64,000 nucleotides of DNA from Enoplolaimus lenunculus (GCA_030248215.1 JASANG010003810.1:558001-622000), one strand, 5' to 3'. Counted from the first letter of the stretch, positions 40,843 through 51,714 are shown. A program made the numbers and translations. Notes: a model not told the origin generated them from the letters alone.

Positions 40843-41227
40843 GAAACATGGTAGAAGCAAACCGGAACAGGATCGAATTTTGACACTGGTTCCGATGTTA
40901 ACGGTAGTTCTAATTTTTAATGTTTTCCTTGAACTTTCTTATTTGTAAATGAATTCTGTTTTTCTGGTCAACTGACCCTATTAAACTTTGAAGTTGACAC
41001 CAAAATTGAAATTTATTAAAGTGTCGTATGACGACCTGAAATCCGTTTGTTCCACACAGTGTAAGCAAATTATTGTGGATGATGCGTTTAAACGCAGTGT
41101 AAAATTTGTCACTCGTTAACGCTACCGTATGACACTTTTTCCGGCAAGAGTAAATTTTATATTGTGAACGTGTCACATGGATACATTTCTGTTGCTGGAA
41201 ATCGAAATTGTCAATAAATTATAGACA
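40843..41227. other. No gene seen
   Basis: No MITE ends; the 88-codon frame at 40910-41176 (- strand) has no recognisable domain. Confidence 0.35.
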
Positions 41228-41350
41228 AACATGTCCGTAACCAGATCGTCAAACTAGGCAAGGAAAGAAATTTTTTCTTAGGGGCATGCAAGGAAAGCGA
41301 GGTTGAAACTTTGATGGGGGGATTCTATGGGGAGGGCACTGCGACCCATT
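41228..41350. mobile_element. Family C remnant
   Basis: TCCGTAACCAGATCGTCAAA, GGAAAGAAATTTTTTCTTAG and GCGAGGTTGAAACTTTGATG follow the C layout. Confidence 0.45.
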
Positions 41351-41579
41351 GCCACTCGTTAGCTTCGGGACTGTGCTACTCAAGCTTTCTGGAGCTGTCC
41401 TGGTCTACGGATCAGTAGAGACGTCTGTAACTTTAATAGGTTTATTGACGAAGGTTTGCTCTGATATTAATGTTTGTTGTGCTCTTTGTGGCTTCGTTGT
41501 TATCGAGTACTTTACTAGTCGCCCTCGAACGTAGTTTAAGCAGCGGTCATAAATTTATAAATTCAAAACGTACAATAAA

Positions 41580-41690
41580 TTCGAAGCCTGAACCTAATCC
41601 TAAGCTTACCTTAACCTATTATTAACTTTAATTTATAAACCTAATACCGTAACCGTATTAAGCATAAGCCGAAGCCTAAACCAAAACCAG
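41580..41690. mobile_element. Family A remnant
   Basis: CCTGAACCTAATCCTAAGC and AAGCCGAAGCCTAAACC words. Confidence 0.35.
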
Positions 41691-41699
41691 GGCTAAAGA

Positions 41700-42120
41700 C
41701 TCAGTGTAGGCATGTAGCGGCGAAACTGGTAAAGTACTTGCGATATTCGCACGCTCAAAGGTTGTTGGTGTTGTGGGTCGTCGTTGGTTGGCTATTGTCT
41801 GTTGCTCGGACTTAGGGGGGTTTAGCGTATCGTGGTAGTTGCGGGGGTGGGTGCCGCACTGAACTAAACCGGCTGATTTAGGGTGGAAATGGCCTTTGCA
41901 CGCGATGAAAACTATGGAATATTGATGGCTAGAAATGCAGCGACGTGTTTGTTTTCTCACCAAGGGCAGACACGACATTTTGCTTATTCTCAGTATTGAA
42001 AATTGGTATTGTAACTATTCGGCCGTGTCACGCGACATTTTGCCTATGTTCGCTACTGAAAATTGACGTCTGAAGGAACTCGCCGTATCGCGCAACATTT
42101 TGCCTATCTACAGTATTCGC
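41700..42120. repeat. Unassigned GC-richer stretch with a diverged 60-bp tandem repeat
   Basis: ACATTTTGC recurs at 41975, 42035 and 42095 (60-bp period) with CAGTATTGAAAATTG / GCTACTGAAAATTG. The 100-codon minus-strand frame at 41676-41978 is unrecognised and may be chance. Confidence 0.45.
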
Positions 42121-42220
42121 GAAGCACGGCGATATTAATGTTTCATGATAAAGTCAACAATGCCAAGCTTTGGTTGCTGTTGAAAGTAAGAAAGACACGA
42201 CATCTTTTAAGGTAGTGTCA

Positions 42221-42390
42221 AAAAAGAAACAAATAAATAAATAAATTAAATAAATAAATAAATTAAATAAATAAATAAATAGATAAATAAATAAAATAAA
42301 TAAATAAATAAATTAATAAATAAACAAATACATAAATTAATTAATTGATTAACTAATTAATAGATAAATAAATAAATTAAATAAATGCGT
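42221..42390. repeat. (AAAT)n simple repeat
   Basis: AAATAAATAAATAAATTAAA repeats with TTAATTAATT interruptions. Confidence 0.95.
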
Positions 42391-42485
42391 CAAAAGTGTT
42401 ACTTTCATAGGCTATGTTGCTGTTTTTTATCACTACTAGAGTTGTACTGTGTTTGTTTTGTGTTGTTGTTGTTGTTTTAATTTTT

Positions 42486-42530
42486 CTTTGTTTGTTGTTT
42501 GTTTGTTTGTTTGTTTGTTGTTTGTTGAAC
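42486..42530 (+). promoter_or_regulatory. TGTTTGTTTGT cluster (GU-rich element type)
   Basis: Overlapping TGTTTGTTTGT words run on the + strand about 6.4 kb after the CELF stop, next to TGTTGTTGTTGTTG at 42460-42475. UGUUUGUUUGU is the known CELF1 decay element. It would matter only if the CELF 3' UTR reaches this far, which is unproven; otherwise it is a simple repeat. Confidence 0.35.
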
Positions 42531-42667
42531 GTGTTGTGTATCGAAAACGTATATTCGCCGCATGTGTTGTATGAGTAGTATGTGTATATTGTGGGCTAAT
42601 TACTTTTATTTCTTAGTTCTATTTTAGGTTAAATAGCGATGTTATATGGTTCTCATTTCCGTCGTGG

Positions 42668-42890
42668 CTAACAGTTTCCGCTATGTGTAGCGTCTATCAT
42701 CTGTTAGCGATAAATTTTCAAACTGTCGAATGCTTGCCATGCAGTTGCGGATCTCAATTCTACCACAGAATTAGAACAGGGCAAATATGGAAAATGTGCT
42801 GAGTGTCGAACCGTACCATTCATTGGTTGAAGAGACAACAAAACCTATCACTATACGGTGATTGGTGCTACACACATTTGAGAATAAGGG
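42668..42890. mobile_element. Family B MITE
   Basis: GCTATGTGTAGCGTCTATCA and GGTGCTACACACATTTGAGA plus ATAAGGG. Confidence 0.7.
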
Positions 42891-42922
42891 TCATAGCCGT
42901 ACCCCTGTACCTAGAGCAATCG

Positions 42923-43077
42923 CGTAGCCAGCTGATATTATGTAGTGGGGGCTGAAAAGTTTTTTAGGAAAAGCATACAAGTGTTTGCGACGATTAACAA
43001 GCAAGGTTGAAACTTTTCGAGGGGTCCAATATTTTTTGAGGGGGGCTAAATCTCTTAGCTCCCCCCTCTGGGTAATA
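42923..43077. mobile_element. Family C MITE
   Basis: CGCGTAGCCAGCTGATATTA, AGCAAGGTTGAAACTTTTCG and TTAGCTCCCCCCTCTGGG. Confidence 0.65.
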
Positions 43078-43209
43078 TTCGGACATAGAGTATAATAGGT
43101 TGAAAGGATAGACCAATTTGCTTTTCTCCAGTGTGTTGTTCGTGTACTGTTGTTGTTTTGTGAGTAGAAGTTTCATTGATATAGACATTTCTAGGGAATA
43201 AGGGTTACG

Positions 43210-43405
43210 CTCTACTTGTCTTGGGGTGCCGTCCCTCGCCGTACGTCATCACTACGGCGCCGTCCGTCACCGTCCAGCGCGGTGCGTCACGGGTCCGTCA
43301 CAGTCCGGCGCCGTGCGTCACTACACGGTATCGTACGTAACTTATTAGCGTACGATAACGCACGGTGACGGACAGCGCCGGACGTCAACAAAAGTATAGC
43401 GCAAT
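43210..43405. mobile_element. Family D element
   Basis: CGCCGTCCGTCACCGTCC and CGCACGGTGACGGACAGCGC are inverted; GGTATCGTACG/CGTACGATAACG forms the inner hairpin; it ends CAAAAGTATAGCGC. Confidence 0.75.
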
Positions 43406-43473
43406 CCTAATTCGTTTCACTGTGTTGAGTTAAAACAAAATAAAAATGAAATTAATTGCAGTTTGTAAACCTA

Positions 43474-43615
43474 CACTGCAAAAACAGGGGAGTCAAATTG
43501 ACTCTCTCTCAGAAATAGGCTTTTCCTGACTTTCACGACCAGAGTCAAATTTGATTCACTTTATCGCGCGTTTGACTCTGGCGGAGTCGAATTTGACTCA
43601 CCATTTTTTACAGTG
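43474..43615. mobile_element. Family T MITE, shortened, TA-flanked
   Basis: TA/CACTGCAAAAACAGGGGAGT to CACCATTTTTTACAGTG/TA. Confidence 0.88.
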
Positions 43616-43636
43616 TATATAAGCTTTGTGCTGCCA

Positions 43637-43886
43637 AAAGTGGATGATCACTCTTAGACAATGCTGTGCAACTACTGGGGTTCTGCATGCTACAAAATGT
43701 ACCAGCACGTGTTGTATTTTTACCCGACCCCATGATTACGGAGGGGGGGGGGCAGTCGCTCGCCACTCGACCTTGGCCAAACACAGGGGAGGGGGATCGG
43801 CCAAAAACGCATCGTGCGCTGGGTACATTTTCTTGTACACAGAATGCATCCAGTTGTACGCCTTGCGATTATCCAGTCTTGGTTCT
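43637..43886. mobile_element. Family M MITE
   Basis: AAAGTGGATGATCACTCTTA at the left, ACAAAATGTACCAGCACGTG, and CATTTTCTTGTACACAGAAT with CAGTTGTACGCC at the right. Confidence 0.7.
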
Positions 43887-43888
43887 AG

Positions 43889-44200
43889 CAAGAGTGGATA
43901 ATCGCTATTGAACAACAGTGTGCAACTGGGCACATTCTGTGTAGAAAACAATGTACCCGGCACGCGTTGCGTTTTTCTCTACCCCCCTTTGTTTAGAGGG
44001 TGTACAACCGGTGCGAACCGCGGCACTTTATGTATGCGGCGTCAACAATGATCCGTTTATAGTTTAATTTATGGATATTCATGTGATAGTAACCGCCCTC
44101 TAAATAAGGGTGGTCGGCCAAAAACGCAATACCCGGTGGTACATTTTGTACCATGCGGGACATCCAGAGTTGCACGCTCTTGTCATTATCCGTTCTTGGT
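43889..44200. mobile_element. Family M MITE, adjacent copy
   Basis: AAGAGTGGATAATCGCTATT, CAGTGTGCAACTGGGCACAT at the left and GAGTTGCACGCTCTTGTCAT at the right. Two M copies lie head to tail. Confidence 0.75.
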
Positions 44201-44408
44201 TTTTTGCTAACTGAAATAACTTTTAATTTCTTACGAATTGAATTTTACTAAAACAATATGAGCACAAGTACCTAAGTCAGGTCATCAACACCTGTTTGTT
44301 CTAATTTGTAAATTATCCATTCTAAATGTTCACTTTGTTGGTCATCGTCCAATCAAAACGACTAAAACAAAAAACTTTTGCAAAAATAATACTGCAAAAA
44401 AATATATC

Positions 44409-44641
44409 TTTACATCTTCCAATCAGATTGTGTTTTAGTATTTTAAGTATTCTCAGTTACCGTTGATGATTGGACCATTCAAAAGAATTACATCAAAAAC
44501 AAATCTGATTGGCGACAAATTTGTTTTTACATCCTCCAATCCGATTGAGTTTCGTCTTTTGAGTATTCTCAGATACAGTTGATGATTGGACCATTCAAAA
44601 CAATTACATTAAAAGAAACTAAATCTGATTGGATGATTAAA
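44409..44641. repeat. 116-bp tandem duplication with CCAAT motifs
   Basis: TGATGATTGGACCATTCAAA occurs at 44464 and 44580, with TCTTCCAATCAGATTG / TCCTCCAATCCGATTG ahead of each. The copies are clearly diverged. Confidence 0.8.
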
Positions 44642-44776
44642 AAATAAAATATTCAATTTTGGATCCCATTATCACTAACTGCAACAAATACGTGTTCAGT
44701 ATATATGAGATATATACAAAGTATAATTATTTACTTGTTTTTTAATATTTTTATATTTTGTTTTATTAATGTTTCA

Positions 44777-44923
44777 GAATCGACTGACCTTCAACTCTGA
44801 TACGACTATATACCAGCGTGCCGATACAAGACATTCTATTGGACTCTGCTTATCTGATTCTATTTCCAAAACAAGAACTCTGGTCAAGCAGTGGATCAGG
44901 TTTTTGCCAGTCGGTACTTAAAT
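44777..44923 (+). other. Possible unassigned exon or chance open frame
   Basis: A good acceptor (TTAATGTTTCAG) is followed by about 48 open codons starting NRLTFNSDTTIYQRAD, containing KQWIRFLPVGT before TAA. I do not recognise it. An internal CAG/GTTTTT could be a poor donor. Base composition differs from the surrounding AT-rich DNA. It may be a chance frame. Confidence 0.15.
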
Positions 44924-45189
44924 CCTGCGGTTTGCCTACTTAATTGGATTTGATATTTTAATCTGCGAATATTTCTAAATAATTTTTTTGTGTATTTTTG
45001 AAATTTTACTTCTTTTGTGTATTTTTGTTAAATTGTACTTTAAGGTCTGAGTTGAATTTTGACGCAAAAACTTGTGTGGTAACATTAGGCTAAACGCTGT
45101 ATAAAAGCATGTGTGTTGTGGCGAATTGTTGTGAAAATGTTTTTGTAGGCTGATAATACAAGATATATAGTCAAATTTCAATATATATA

Positions 45190-45387
45190 CACTGCAAAAA
45201 CGGTGAGTCAAATTGACTCTCTCCGAAATAGGCTTTTACTGACTACACAAACTGAGTCAAAATTCGACTCCAGCTGAGTCAATATCGACTGAATTTGACT
45301 CTAGCGGAGTCGAACTTTGACTCAGTTTGTGTAGTCAGGAAAAGCCTATTTCGGAGAGAGTCAATTGAACTTACCATTTTTGTAGTG
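45190..45387. mobile_element. Family T MITE, TA-flanked
   Basis: TA/CACTGCAAAAACGGTGAGTC to TTACCATTTTTGTAGTG/TA. Confidence 0.9.
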
Positions 45388-45914
45388 TAAACATACATAA
45401 TCTGAAAGTTCTTGTAAATTTTCTTTTTTGTGTCGCTCGAATCTAATGGTTTGAACTGCGTTGCTTGTTTACCCCAGTTCCTGTAGGTTTAAGTATGCAT
45501 TTGCACACATTGCAACTGCAATTTATAGCAATTTCTAATTGCAATTGCAAAATATTAATTGCACTGCGTTTTATAATATGTTACTAGTCAAAATGCTTTA
45601 TTTTTGAAGCCGTTGTTTTATTAATATTTTGTATATATATTACTTCATGAATATTTTTTGCCGGAATTTGAGAATGTTATATACTCTCAATCTCATTTAT
45701 ATTATGGTTTAAGTTATTCTTTTCTTTTATTTACTATGTTATTGCTATACTGCAACCATCAATTTTTTCTCTTGTTTGCATTTATATCTGCTGTATATTT
45801 TATTATTGTTTTTTTAACTTGAATGGTGATTCCCACCCCTGCGTTAAAGGTATGCTTCAATGTATATTTATAATTTGTGATTTCAACCTGTTAGGTTTCA
45901 TTGAGTATCAAAAT
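45388..45914. other. Single-copy-looking AT-rich stretch, no gene seen
   Basis: T-rich on the + strand (TTATTGTTTTTTTAACTTG). It could be part of a long UTR; nothing recognisable. Confidence 0.3.
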
Positions 45915-46287
45915 TCAGGGGCGTTCAGCCCTTACTGGGACAATTTTATCCCCGTCAGAAAATTGTCAACCTTGCTTGTAACTCATCGAAAACCCTTGCA
46001 TCATGTCCGTTCTGAATATTTTTAGCCCAACTATTAGCTCAGCCTTTACTGGGATACTTTTAGCCCAGCTAGAAAATTGTCAACCTTGCTTGTAAGTCAT
46101 CGAAAACCCTTGCATCATGTCCGTTCTGAATATTTTTAGCCCAACTATTAGCTCAGCCTTTACTGGGATACTTTTAGCCCAGCTAGAAAATTGTCAACCT
46201 TGCTTGTAAGTCATCGAAAACCCTTGCATCATGTCCGTTCTGAATATTTTTAGCCCAACTATTAAGCTTGAGTTGGCCACGAGCCTG
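45915..46287. repeat. Family C MITE internally triplicated (114-bp units)
   Basis: GAAAATTGTCAACCTTGCTT recurs at 45958, 46072 and 46186. The outer ends CAGGGGCGTTCAGCCC and GAGTTGGCCACGAGCCTG are family C. The second and third units are nearly identical. Confidence 0.9.
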
Positions 46288-46408
46288 CGTAGATATGACA
46301 AGTTACCATCCTGTAAAGCACAGAGGTGATATAAACTTGACACGATTGATAAATTTTTGGATACCCTGTTTATCAGAAGTCATGGGCCATATTCCCGAAC
46401 CTGTCAAA

Positions 46409-46631
46409 AGCTCCATTCACTTGCGCAAGTTTTTGCAGCGAGAACTTCCAGCGGAGTCGTATTAATAGTTGGGTTTCGAACATAACTTACAACTGCAAGT
46501 TACAACTGCAAGTTACAACTGCAAGTTACAACTGCAAGTTACAACTGGCAGACTTTTTTAGTCAGACAGTTGTATTTGTAAAACGCAGCTACGAAACTTC
46601 GTTGCAATAACTTGCACGTGTGAATGAGGCT
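46409..46631. mobile_element. Family G MITE with a 13-bp array
   Basis: CTCCATTCACTTGCGCAAGT and TAACTTGCACGTGTGAATGA are the ends. At about 46484-46550 ACAACTGCAAGTT repeats four to five times. Confidence 0.75.
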
Positions 46632-46700
46632 TAACGTTTAGCACCAATAGTTATTAGGTAACTCTGTTGAATACTGATTATGTAACCTGATTAAGTGCAA

Positions 46701-47011
46701 GGCCCATGTTACTTTTAGGGCCGTCCCGGTTTCTGATGGGTTTGTAAAAGAGTAGGCTTACATTTTAGATTACATGTTTTTGCTTAGGCTTAGGCTTAGG
46801 CTTAGGCTTAAGCTTAGGCTTGGGCTTAGGAATACACTGATTTACAGCGATTAGGCTTAAAGTGCACTTTTTCCACGCTTAGGCTTAGGCTTAGGCTTCG
46901 AAATACACTTATTTTCAATGCTTAGGCTTAGGAGTACACTTTTTCCAATGCTTAGGTTAGGCTTAGAAATATGCTTAATCTACTGTTACGGCCCTAAAAG
47001 TAACACTGGCC
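46701..47011. mobile_element. Family A2 MITE, best copy
   Basis: GGCCCATGTTACTTTTAGGG and CCCTAAAAGTAACACTGGCC are inverted. The core holds many GCTTAGGCTTAGGCTTAGG runs separated by ACACTTTTTCC / AATACAC words. Confidence 0.88.
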
Positions 47012-47202
47012 AAGAGCGTTATAAAACCATCCAAAATTCTGAACGAGAGCTTCTACCATTCACTTGTTGAACAAATGTTACTTTAACCATATTTGTTATA
47101 CTCATTTATTTAATAGCGGCCTATGACTAATATACATTATCCAGAAATTTCTGATAACACAAGAAACAGCTCATTGGCTTGCTTTTAGTAGAACCAAGAG
47201 TG

Positions 47203-47510
47203 TATAATGGAGAGTATGACACTTCTCCATCTATACACATATATTGCGTGATATTACGCGGACCTTGTCAGATACTACCCCACCCTTGATTGAGGGGGGT
47301 CTTAACTACAGCTGCAATAGTTTGGTATGAGTAACGTCGCTTAATTTATGCATATTGAAAGCATGTTTCCACTTGTCTCCAAACATTTTATAACCGAACC
47401 CCCCTCAATCAAGGGGTGGTTAGACAAAGTAGGGTTCGCGTGATACTACATCACGCTAATACGTGTTGTATGCATAGTGTCACACTCTTCCTATATTATA
47501 CACTCTTGGT
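47203..47510. mobile_element. Family M MITE, near-palindromic
   Basis: ACCAAGAGTGTATAATGGAG and ATATTATACACTCTTGGT are inverted. ACCCTTGATTGAGGGGGG and CCCCCTCAATCAAGGGGT form the inner arms. Confidence 0.85.
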
Positions 47511-47514
47511 ATGC

Positions 47515-47690
47515 TGCCAGTTTTGTGCAATGCGAAAAAGTTAGCGAGTACGCAAATATTTTCACGCAGATTTTCTTTTAATAGAACAATCACGTTTATG
47601 TTTTAAGAATTCATTTATTAACAAAGTAATGCAGGAATGTTGCCCAAAATACGTATGTGGGGTGTACCATCTTTCATATATAGATATGAT
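47515..47690. mobile_element. Family K repeat
   Basis: TTGCCCAAAATACGTATGTG and TTTGTGCAATGCGAAAAAGT as in other K copies. Confidence 0.5.
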
Positions 47691-47911
47691 GGATTTTTGA
47701 GGTCAAAATTTCTGGTGTCCCTACGCTCGCATGGTCAAATTTTTCGCCATGTGATTTATTCCGTTTGGTTATGATATTCTGGCAACGCACCTGTTTAGTG
47801 AACACTGAAAAAAATTAATAAAGGTAAAGCTTTATTGTACAAAATTTGGCTTTTATCAGTGTACGGTTTTTAAGCATAAGGATACTTTTGCGTTTACCGG
47901 GTATATATGTC

Positions 47912-48200
47912 GTAGGGCAATCTGTTATTCAAGCCGAATAACGTTTGACCAAGGTTAATCTGCTATTAGAATCAAACAGCAGTTTGGCATAGTCCAAATG
48001 GCGAATGTGAGATGTCGCAAAGCAACAGTGATGTAAGGCTAACGCTGATTGGTTAACGGTATTGTGTCTGTCCAAATAATCAAATCTGATTGGTCTTTAA
48101 GTCCGAAAACAGTTTAGTCCAAGGCTAAACTGGTATTATATAAAATAGCAGATTGACCTGAGGATAATTAGTAATTGGCCTGAATAGCAGATTGACCTAC
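47912..48200. mobile_element. Family O TIR element
   Basis: GTAGGGCAATCTGTTATTCA at the left and TGAATAGCAGATTGACCTAC at the right are inverted. GACCAAGGTTAATCTGCTAT and GGTATTATATAAAATAGCAG suggest further internal symmetry. Confidence 0.7.
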
Positions 48201-48546
48201 AACATATTTAAACGTGAACCCAGCTAAATTTTTAAAATTTAACTGTTAAAATAAGGATTGAAACTGATTTTTCGCCGCGGTTTTAAACGAATGTTTGATT
48301 GATGACTTTGTTATTCTGAAAGCTTCGTATTATTGCGATACTCCATTATCTTCTACTTAATATTGAAATAAATTATTAGAAGATTTTAGGAATTCCGTTA
48401 AAAAAATCGAAACAAGAGAACATTGACATTTTTTAAAATTTAATTTGTTCTGTCAAAAATTCAAAATGGCACCAGCGACTGTCGGTTTGAAATTTAACTT
48501 TGAAGAACACCGTTAAAATTTTAGGAGCGCCATTAGAGATATTTTA

Positions 48547-48811
48547 TACTGTAAATTCCGATGAGTTGATTAATCAACACTCACAGATCGAATTAGTCAT
48601 TTCGGGTTTTATGTTTGAGTTTTAATAACAGGAAACATCAACTCGTTGTGAACTTATTTAATTCCGAGTGAGTTGATTACTTACTTAACAGTACGAATAA
48701 AGTTCAATCAATTCAGATTTCTGAGTTCTGAAAGACCGAATTCAGTGCGCCGAATTCTAAGTGCATTCAACTCATACAGACTTAAAATCAACTCACTGGA
48801 ATTTACAGTAT
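48547..48811. mobile_element. Family N MITE
   Basis: TACTGTAAATTCCGATGAGT and ACTGGAATTTACAGTA are the ends. Confidence 0.88.
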
Positions 48812-48840
48812 AGAGGCACTCACTATTTCAACGAAAAATT

Positions 48841-49033
48841 TTGGCCCATGTTACTTTGACGGGCATCCAGGTTTGTGGTGAGTCCATAAAAGAGTAGCTT
48901 TAAATTTTAGATTACATTTTTTGCTTAGGCTGAGGCTTAGGCTTAGGCTTACGAATGCGCTTTTGCAACGCTTAGGCTTATGCTTAGGCTTAGGAATACG
49001 CTTAATCTACTGTTACGCCCCTAAAAGTAAATT
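48841..49033. mobile_element. Family A2 MITE
   Basis: TTGGCCCATGTTACTTTGAC and TTACGCCCCTAAAAGTAA; short TTAGGC core. Confidence 0.85.
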
Positions 49034-49219
49034 CTGCTCAAGTGCTCATTTACGTCACAGATTTAAAACCTTCCAAAAGGTCGCTTGTAATATATACCGT
49101 GGCACAATTCTTGTGGATCCACCCAAGACAAAAGCGAAACTCATAATTTATTGAAATATTTTAGATTTTAGTGGGTCCGTTTGAGGGAACAGGTACAAAA
49201 CTCCATACAAAATTGTGTC

Positions 49220-49420
49220 AATCTGAAGAACATGGGCGGAACAGTAGTTTAAGCATATTCTTAAGCCAAAAGTGTGCACCTTCGTTTAACTTTAACCATA
49301 ACAATGACTTTATACATAAGCCTAAGCCTAAGCCAAGCAATACAATTAGTCTAAAGCTTAAAGCTTAATCGATTCCAGCTGCACAGAAAAACGTTGCACC
49401 CCTGATCTTTACATGGGCAC
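49220..49420. mobile_element. Family A MITE
   Basis: GAACATGGGCGGAACAGTAG and TTGCACCCCTGATCTTTACA plus TGGGC; CCTAAGCCTAAGCC core. Confidence 0.75.
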
Positions 49421-49485
49421 AAAATTTAAACCAAAAATCAAAACAGATGTTTTATTGTATAAACTTCAATTTTAACCCTTTCACT

Positions 49486-49737
49486 CATAGAGTATACTAT
49501 GAGCAACTAAATACAATTATGTACGAGCAATACACACACTGTGAGCAGTGATTAACATTTATAACATATATCCGCAGTGCAAAATCTCTACAAGAGGTAG
49601 CGAGCCTACTCGGGCTCGAGCGTCAAGCTCCTATAGCTCGGTGGTCATCGTTAACGCCTCCCACCGGTGAGACTGGGGATCGAATCTTACCTTGAAATTA
49701 CATCTTATATGAAATTGAAAATATTCATGTGAGAAGG
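49486..49737. mobile_element. Family P: TTAA-flanked MITE with tRNA-like segment
   Basis: TTAA at 49482-49485 and 49738-49741 flank CCCTTTCACTCATAG ... TTCATGTGAGAAGG. Inside lie TAGCTCGGTGG (49634-49644, A-box-like) and GGGATCGAATC (about 49676-49686, B-box-like), at the same spacing as the copy at 18277. Confidence 0.75.
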
Positions 49738-49828
49738 TTAACATTTTCGTTATTCTGGATTTCGAAAAGGTCACGGGGTTACGTCCTATGAAAATTTCGA
49801 GTTTAATTGAACCTGATTTTAAAAATTC

Positions 49829-49988
49829 TGTCTCCACGCAAAGATCAAAGGCGTACCGTTTTACCTCGCGACTGCAATAGCGTAAAGTTTAAGCTTTAGA
49901 CTAATTTCTTTGGTTATGCTTGTACTTACGCTAGGGAATATGCATATTGCTTATATCACTATTGTAGTTCTGTTGTATATATTGGTCA
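49829..49988. mobile_element. Family A MITE
   Basis: CCACGCAAAGATCAAAGGCG and AGTTCTGTTGTATATATTGG; the arm GCGACTGCAATAGCGTAAAG is typical. A second A left arm (AAAGGCGGAACGTTTTTCTG) follows at once at 49992. Confidence 0.7.
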
Positions 49989-50049
49989 AAGGCGGAACGT
50001 TTTTCTGTGGGACTAGAAAAGAGTAAAACATTATTAAAAATGTCCTTCG

Positions 50050-50215
50050 GGTAAATGTGCCGGAGCAAGCTAGAGTTGCGCACTCCAAAACACCGGGGTG
50101 GGGGCACCTTGCGATAATCGAAAGATTTTTCAAAATTTTTAAAAATCTTGTTCTGGTTGGTGCCTCATCTTTGGGGTGGGGCTCCCAAATGGGGCGTATG
50201 AGAGGTGGCTACTCC
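50050..50215. mobile_element. Family Q element
   Basis: GTGCCGGAGCAAGCTAGAGT and GGTGGCTACTCCGGTCCCG are the ends; CTTGCGATAATCGAAAG is shared with the copy carrying the 24-bp array at 9207. Confidence 0.65.
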
Positions 50216-50464
50216 GGTCCCGGCGGGATTGAGCCGAGAGTGACTTTATTTAGTAAAACTTTTTTTACTTAAACAATTCGAGGTGTTTCGTTTAGTGACG
50301 TTTTTAAAAGTTGATTTCAACAGCAGTTTTTGATCCATTGGAAAGAAACAGTCGTCGCGCTTCCGCTTTGCAGCAATGGTGCCCAATTCTTGGAAATTGT
50401 CAAAAAAACTGCTACAACAATTTAAACGACAGTAAAAGCCGAACTGTTCCTACAGTATTTTGAA

Positions 50465-50632
50465 TTTCAACAGCCAATCAAAACTCTTATAGTTTCAACA
50501 GCCAATCAAAACTCTTTTAATTTCAACAGCCAATGAAAACTAGGATAATTTCAACAGCCAAGGAAAGTTCTTATAATTTCAACAGCCAATCAAAAGTCTT
50601 ATACCTTCAACAGCCAATCAAAACTTTTACAC
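50465..50632. repeat. 28-bp tandem repeat carrying CCAAT, six units
   Basis: TTTCAACAGCCAATCAAAAC begins units at 50466, 50494, 50522, 50550, 50578 and 50606 (some diverged). Four of six keep AGCCAATCA intact and one has AGCCAATGA. Confidence 0.9.
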
Positions 50633-50675
50633 GCGTTAATAACACCAATCTTAAACAGCTAAACATATATATATG

Positions 50676-51072
50676 TTGTAGCCTAAGTCGTAATTTAGTT
50701 CAATTCCGAATTGGGCTAGCTCAAAGCAAAATTACGACTTGGGCTAGCGCAAGCCGCAATCATGTCTGGTAAAGCTGTGCGTTTTCTGATTGGTTACTTT
50801 ATAGCCGGTAAATTAGTGTTGTAAAACAAACTGTTTGATAACCAACAGGCACGTAACGATAACTTAGCCAGTCAGAAAAAAGTATTTGCATCAGCTAATC
50901 GTATTATAGACTACGGAATTAAGGTAGTAACAAATCACAAGGCGTGCACTTGAAAGTGAAGATAAATTACGCCTTGGGCTAGTGTTGTAATTCTGTGGTA
51001 GACTAGCGCAATTCGGAATTGGGTTATAGCACAATTTGAAATTGGCCTGAATTACGACTTGGGCTACGACAT
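50676..51072. mobile_element. Family O-like TIR element
   Basis: ATGTTGTAGCCTAAGTCGTA and TACGACTTGGGCTACGACAT are inverted. Sub-repeats TTCCGAATTGGGCTA / TTCGGAATTGGGTTA lie inside both arms. Confidence 0.8.
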
Positions 51073-51286
51073 ATACATTTTTAATATTAGTTTTGCATAT
51101 TTTGACTAAACTACAACAACTATGATTATCAAACTTCTACGCTCCAGGAGTCAAAACATAGCGAAGTAGAGACCAAACACAGTATTCTTATTATCCGAAT
51201 GTAAGATTTAAGTTCCACGCTGACGCAGATTGGCCAATTTGATCCGTTGGATCAGTTTTTGACCAACAGTTCAAGTCTGATTAGAC

Positions 51287-51511
51287 GGCACATATGAAGG
51301 TCAAGGGCGGAACGTTTTTTGTGGGACTACAATAGAGTAAGGCTAAGTTATAGACTAATTTTTTGCTTATGCCAAAGCCATAGACTTAGGATTAGGTTTA
51401 GCAATAAGCTCATTCTTACGCTTAGGCTTAGGCTTTGGCTTAGGCTTAGGCTTAGGCTTTAGGACTATGCTTATGCTAAACTGTTACGGCCACTGTTCTA
51501 TACATTGTCCG
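51287..51511. mobile_element. Family A MITE
   Basis: GCACATATGAAGGTCAAGGG and GGCCACTGTTCTATACATTG; core of five or more TTAGGC-type hexamers. Confidence 0.82.
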
Positions 51512-51714
51512 ATTCGGCTTACAACTCACAGTTATATAATGCCATTAATTAAACCTGCCTTACGGTTCTTGATAAGCGACGGTACGCAGTGTGAGTGATA
51601 ACCATTTGAAGGTAAAGACAAAATTTTACAGAAACAATTTCTTTCCCTCAAAAAATGTCAAATTTTTGATATTTTGCTCGTCTTGACTCAAAATACGTAA
51701 TAATCAGTTTTGAA

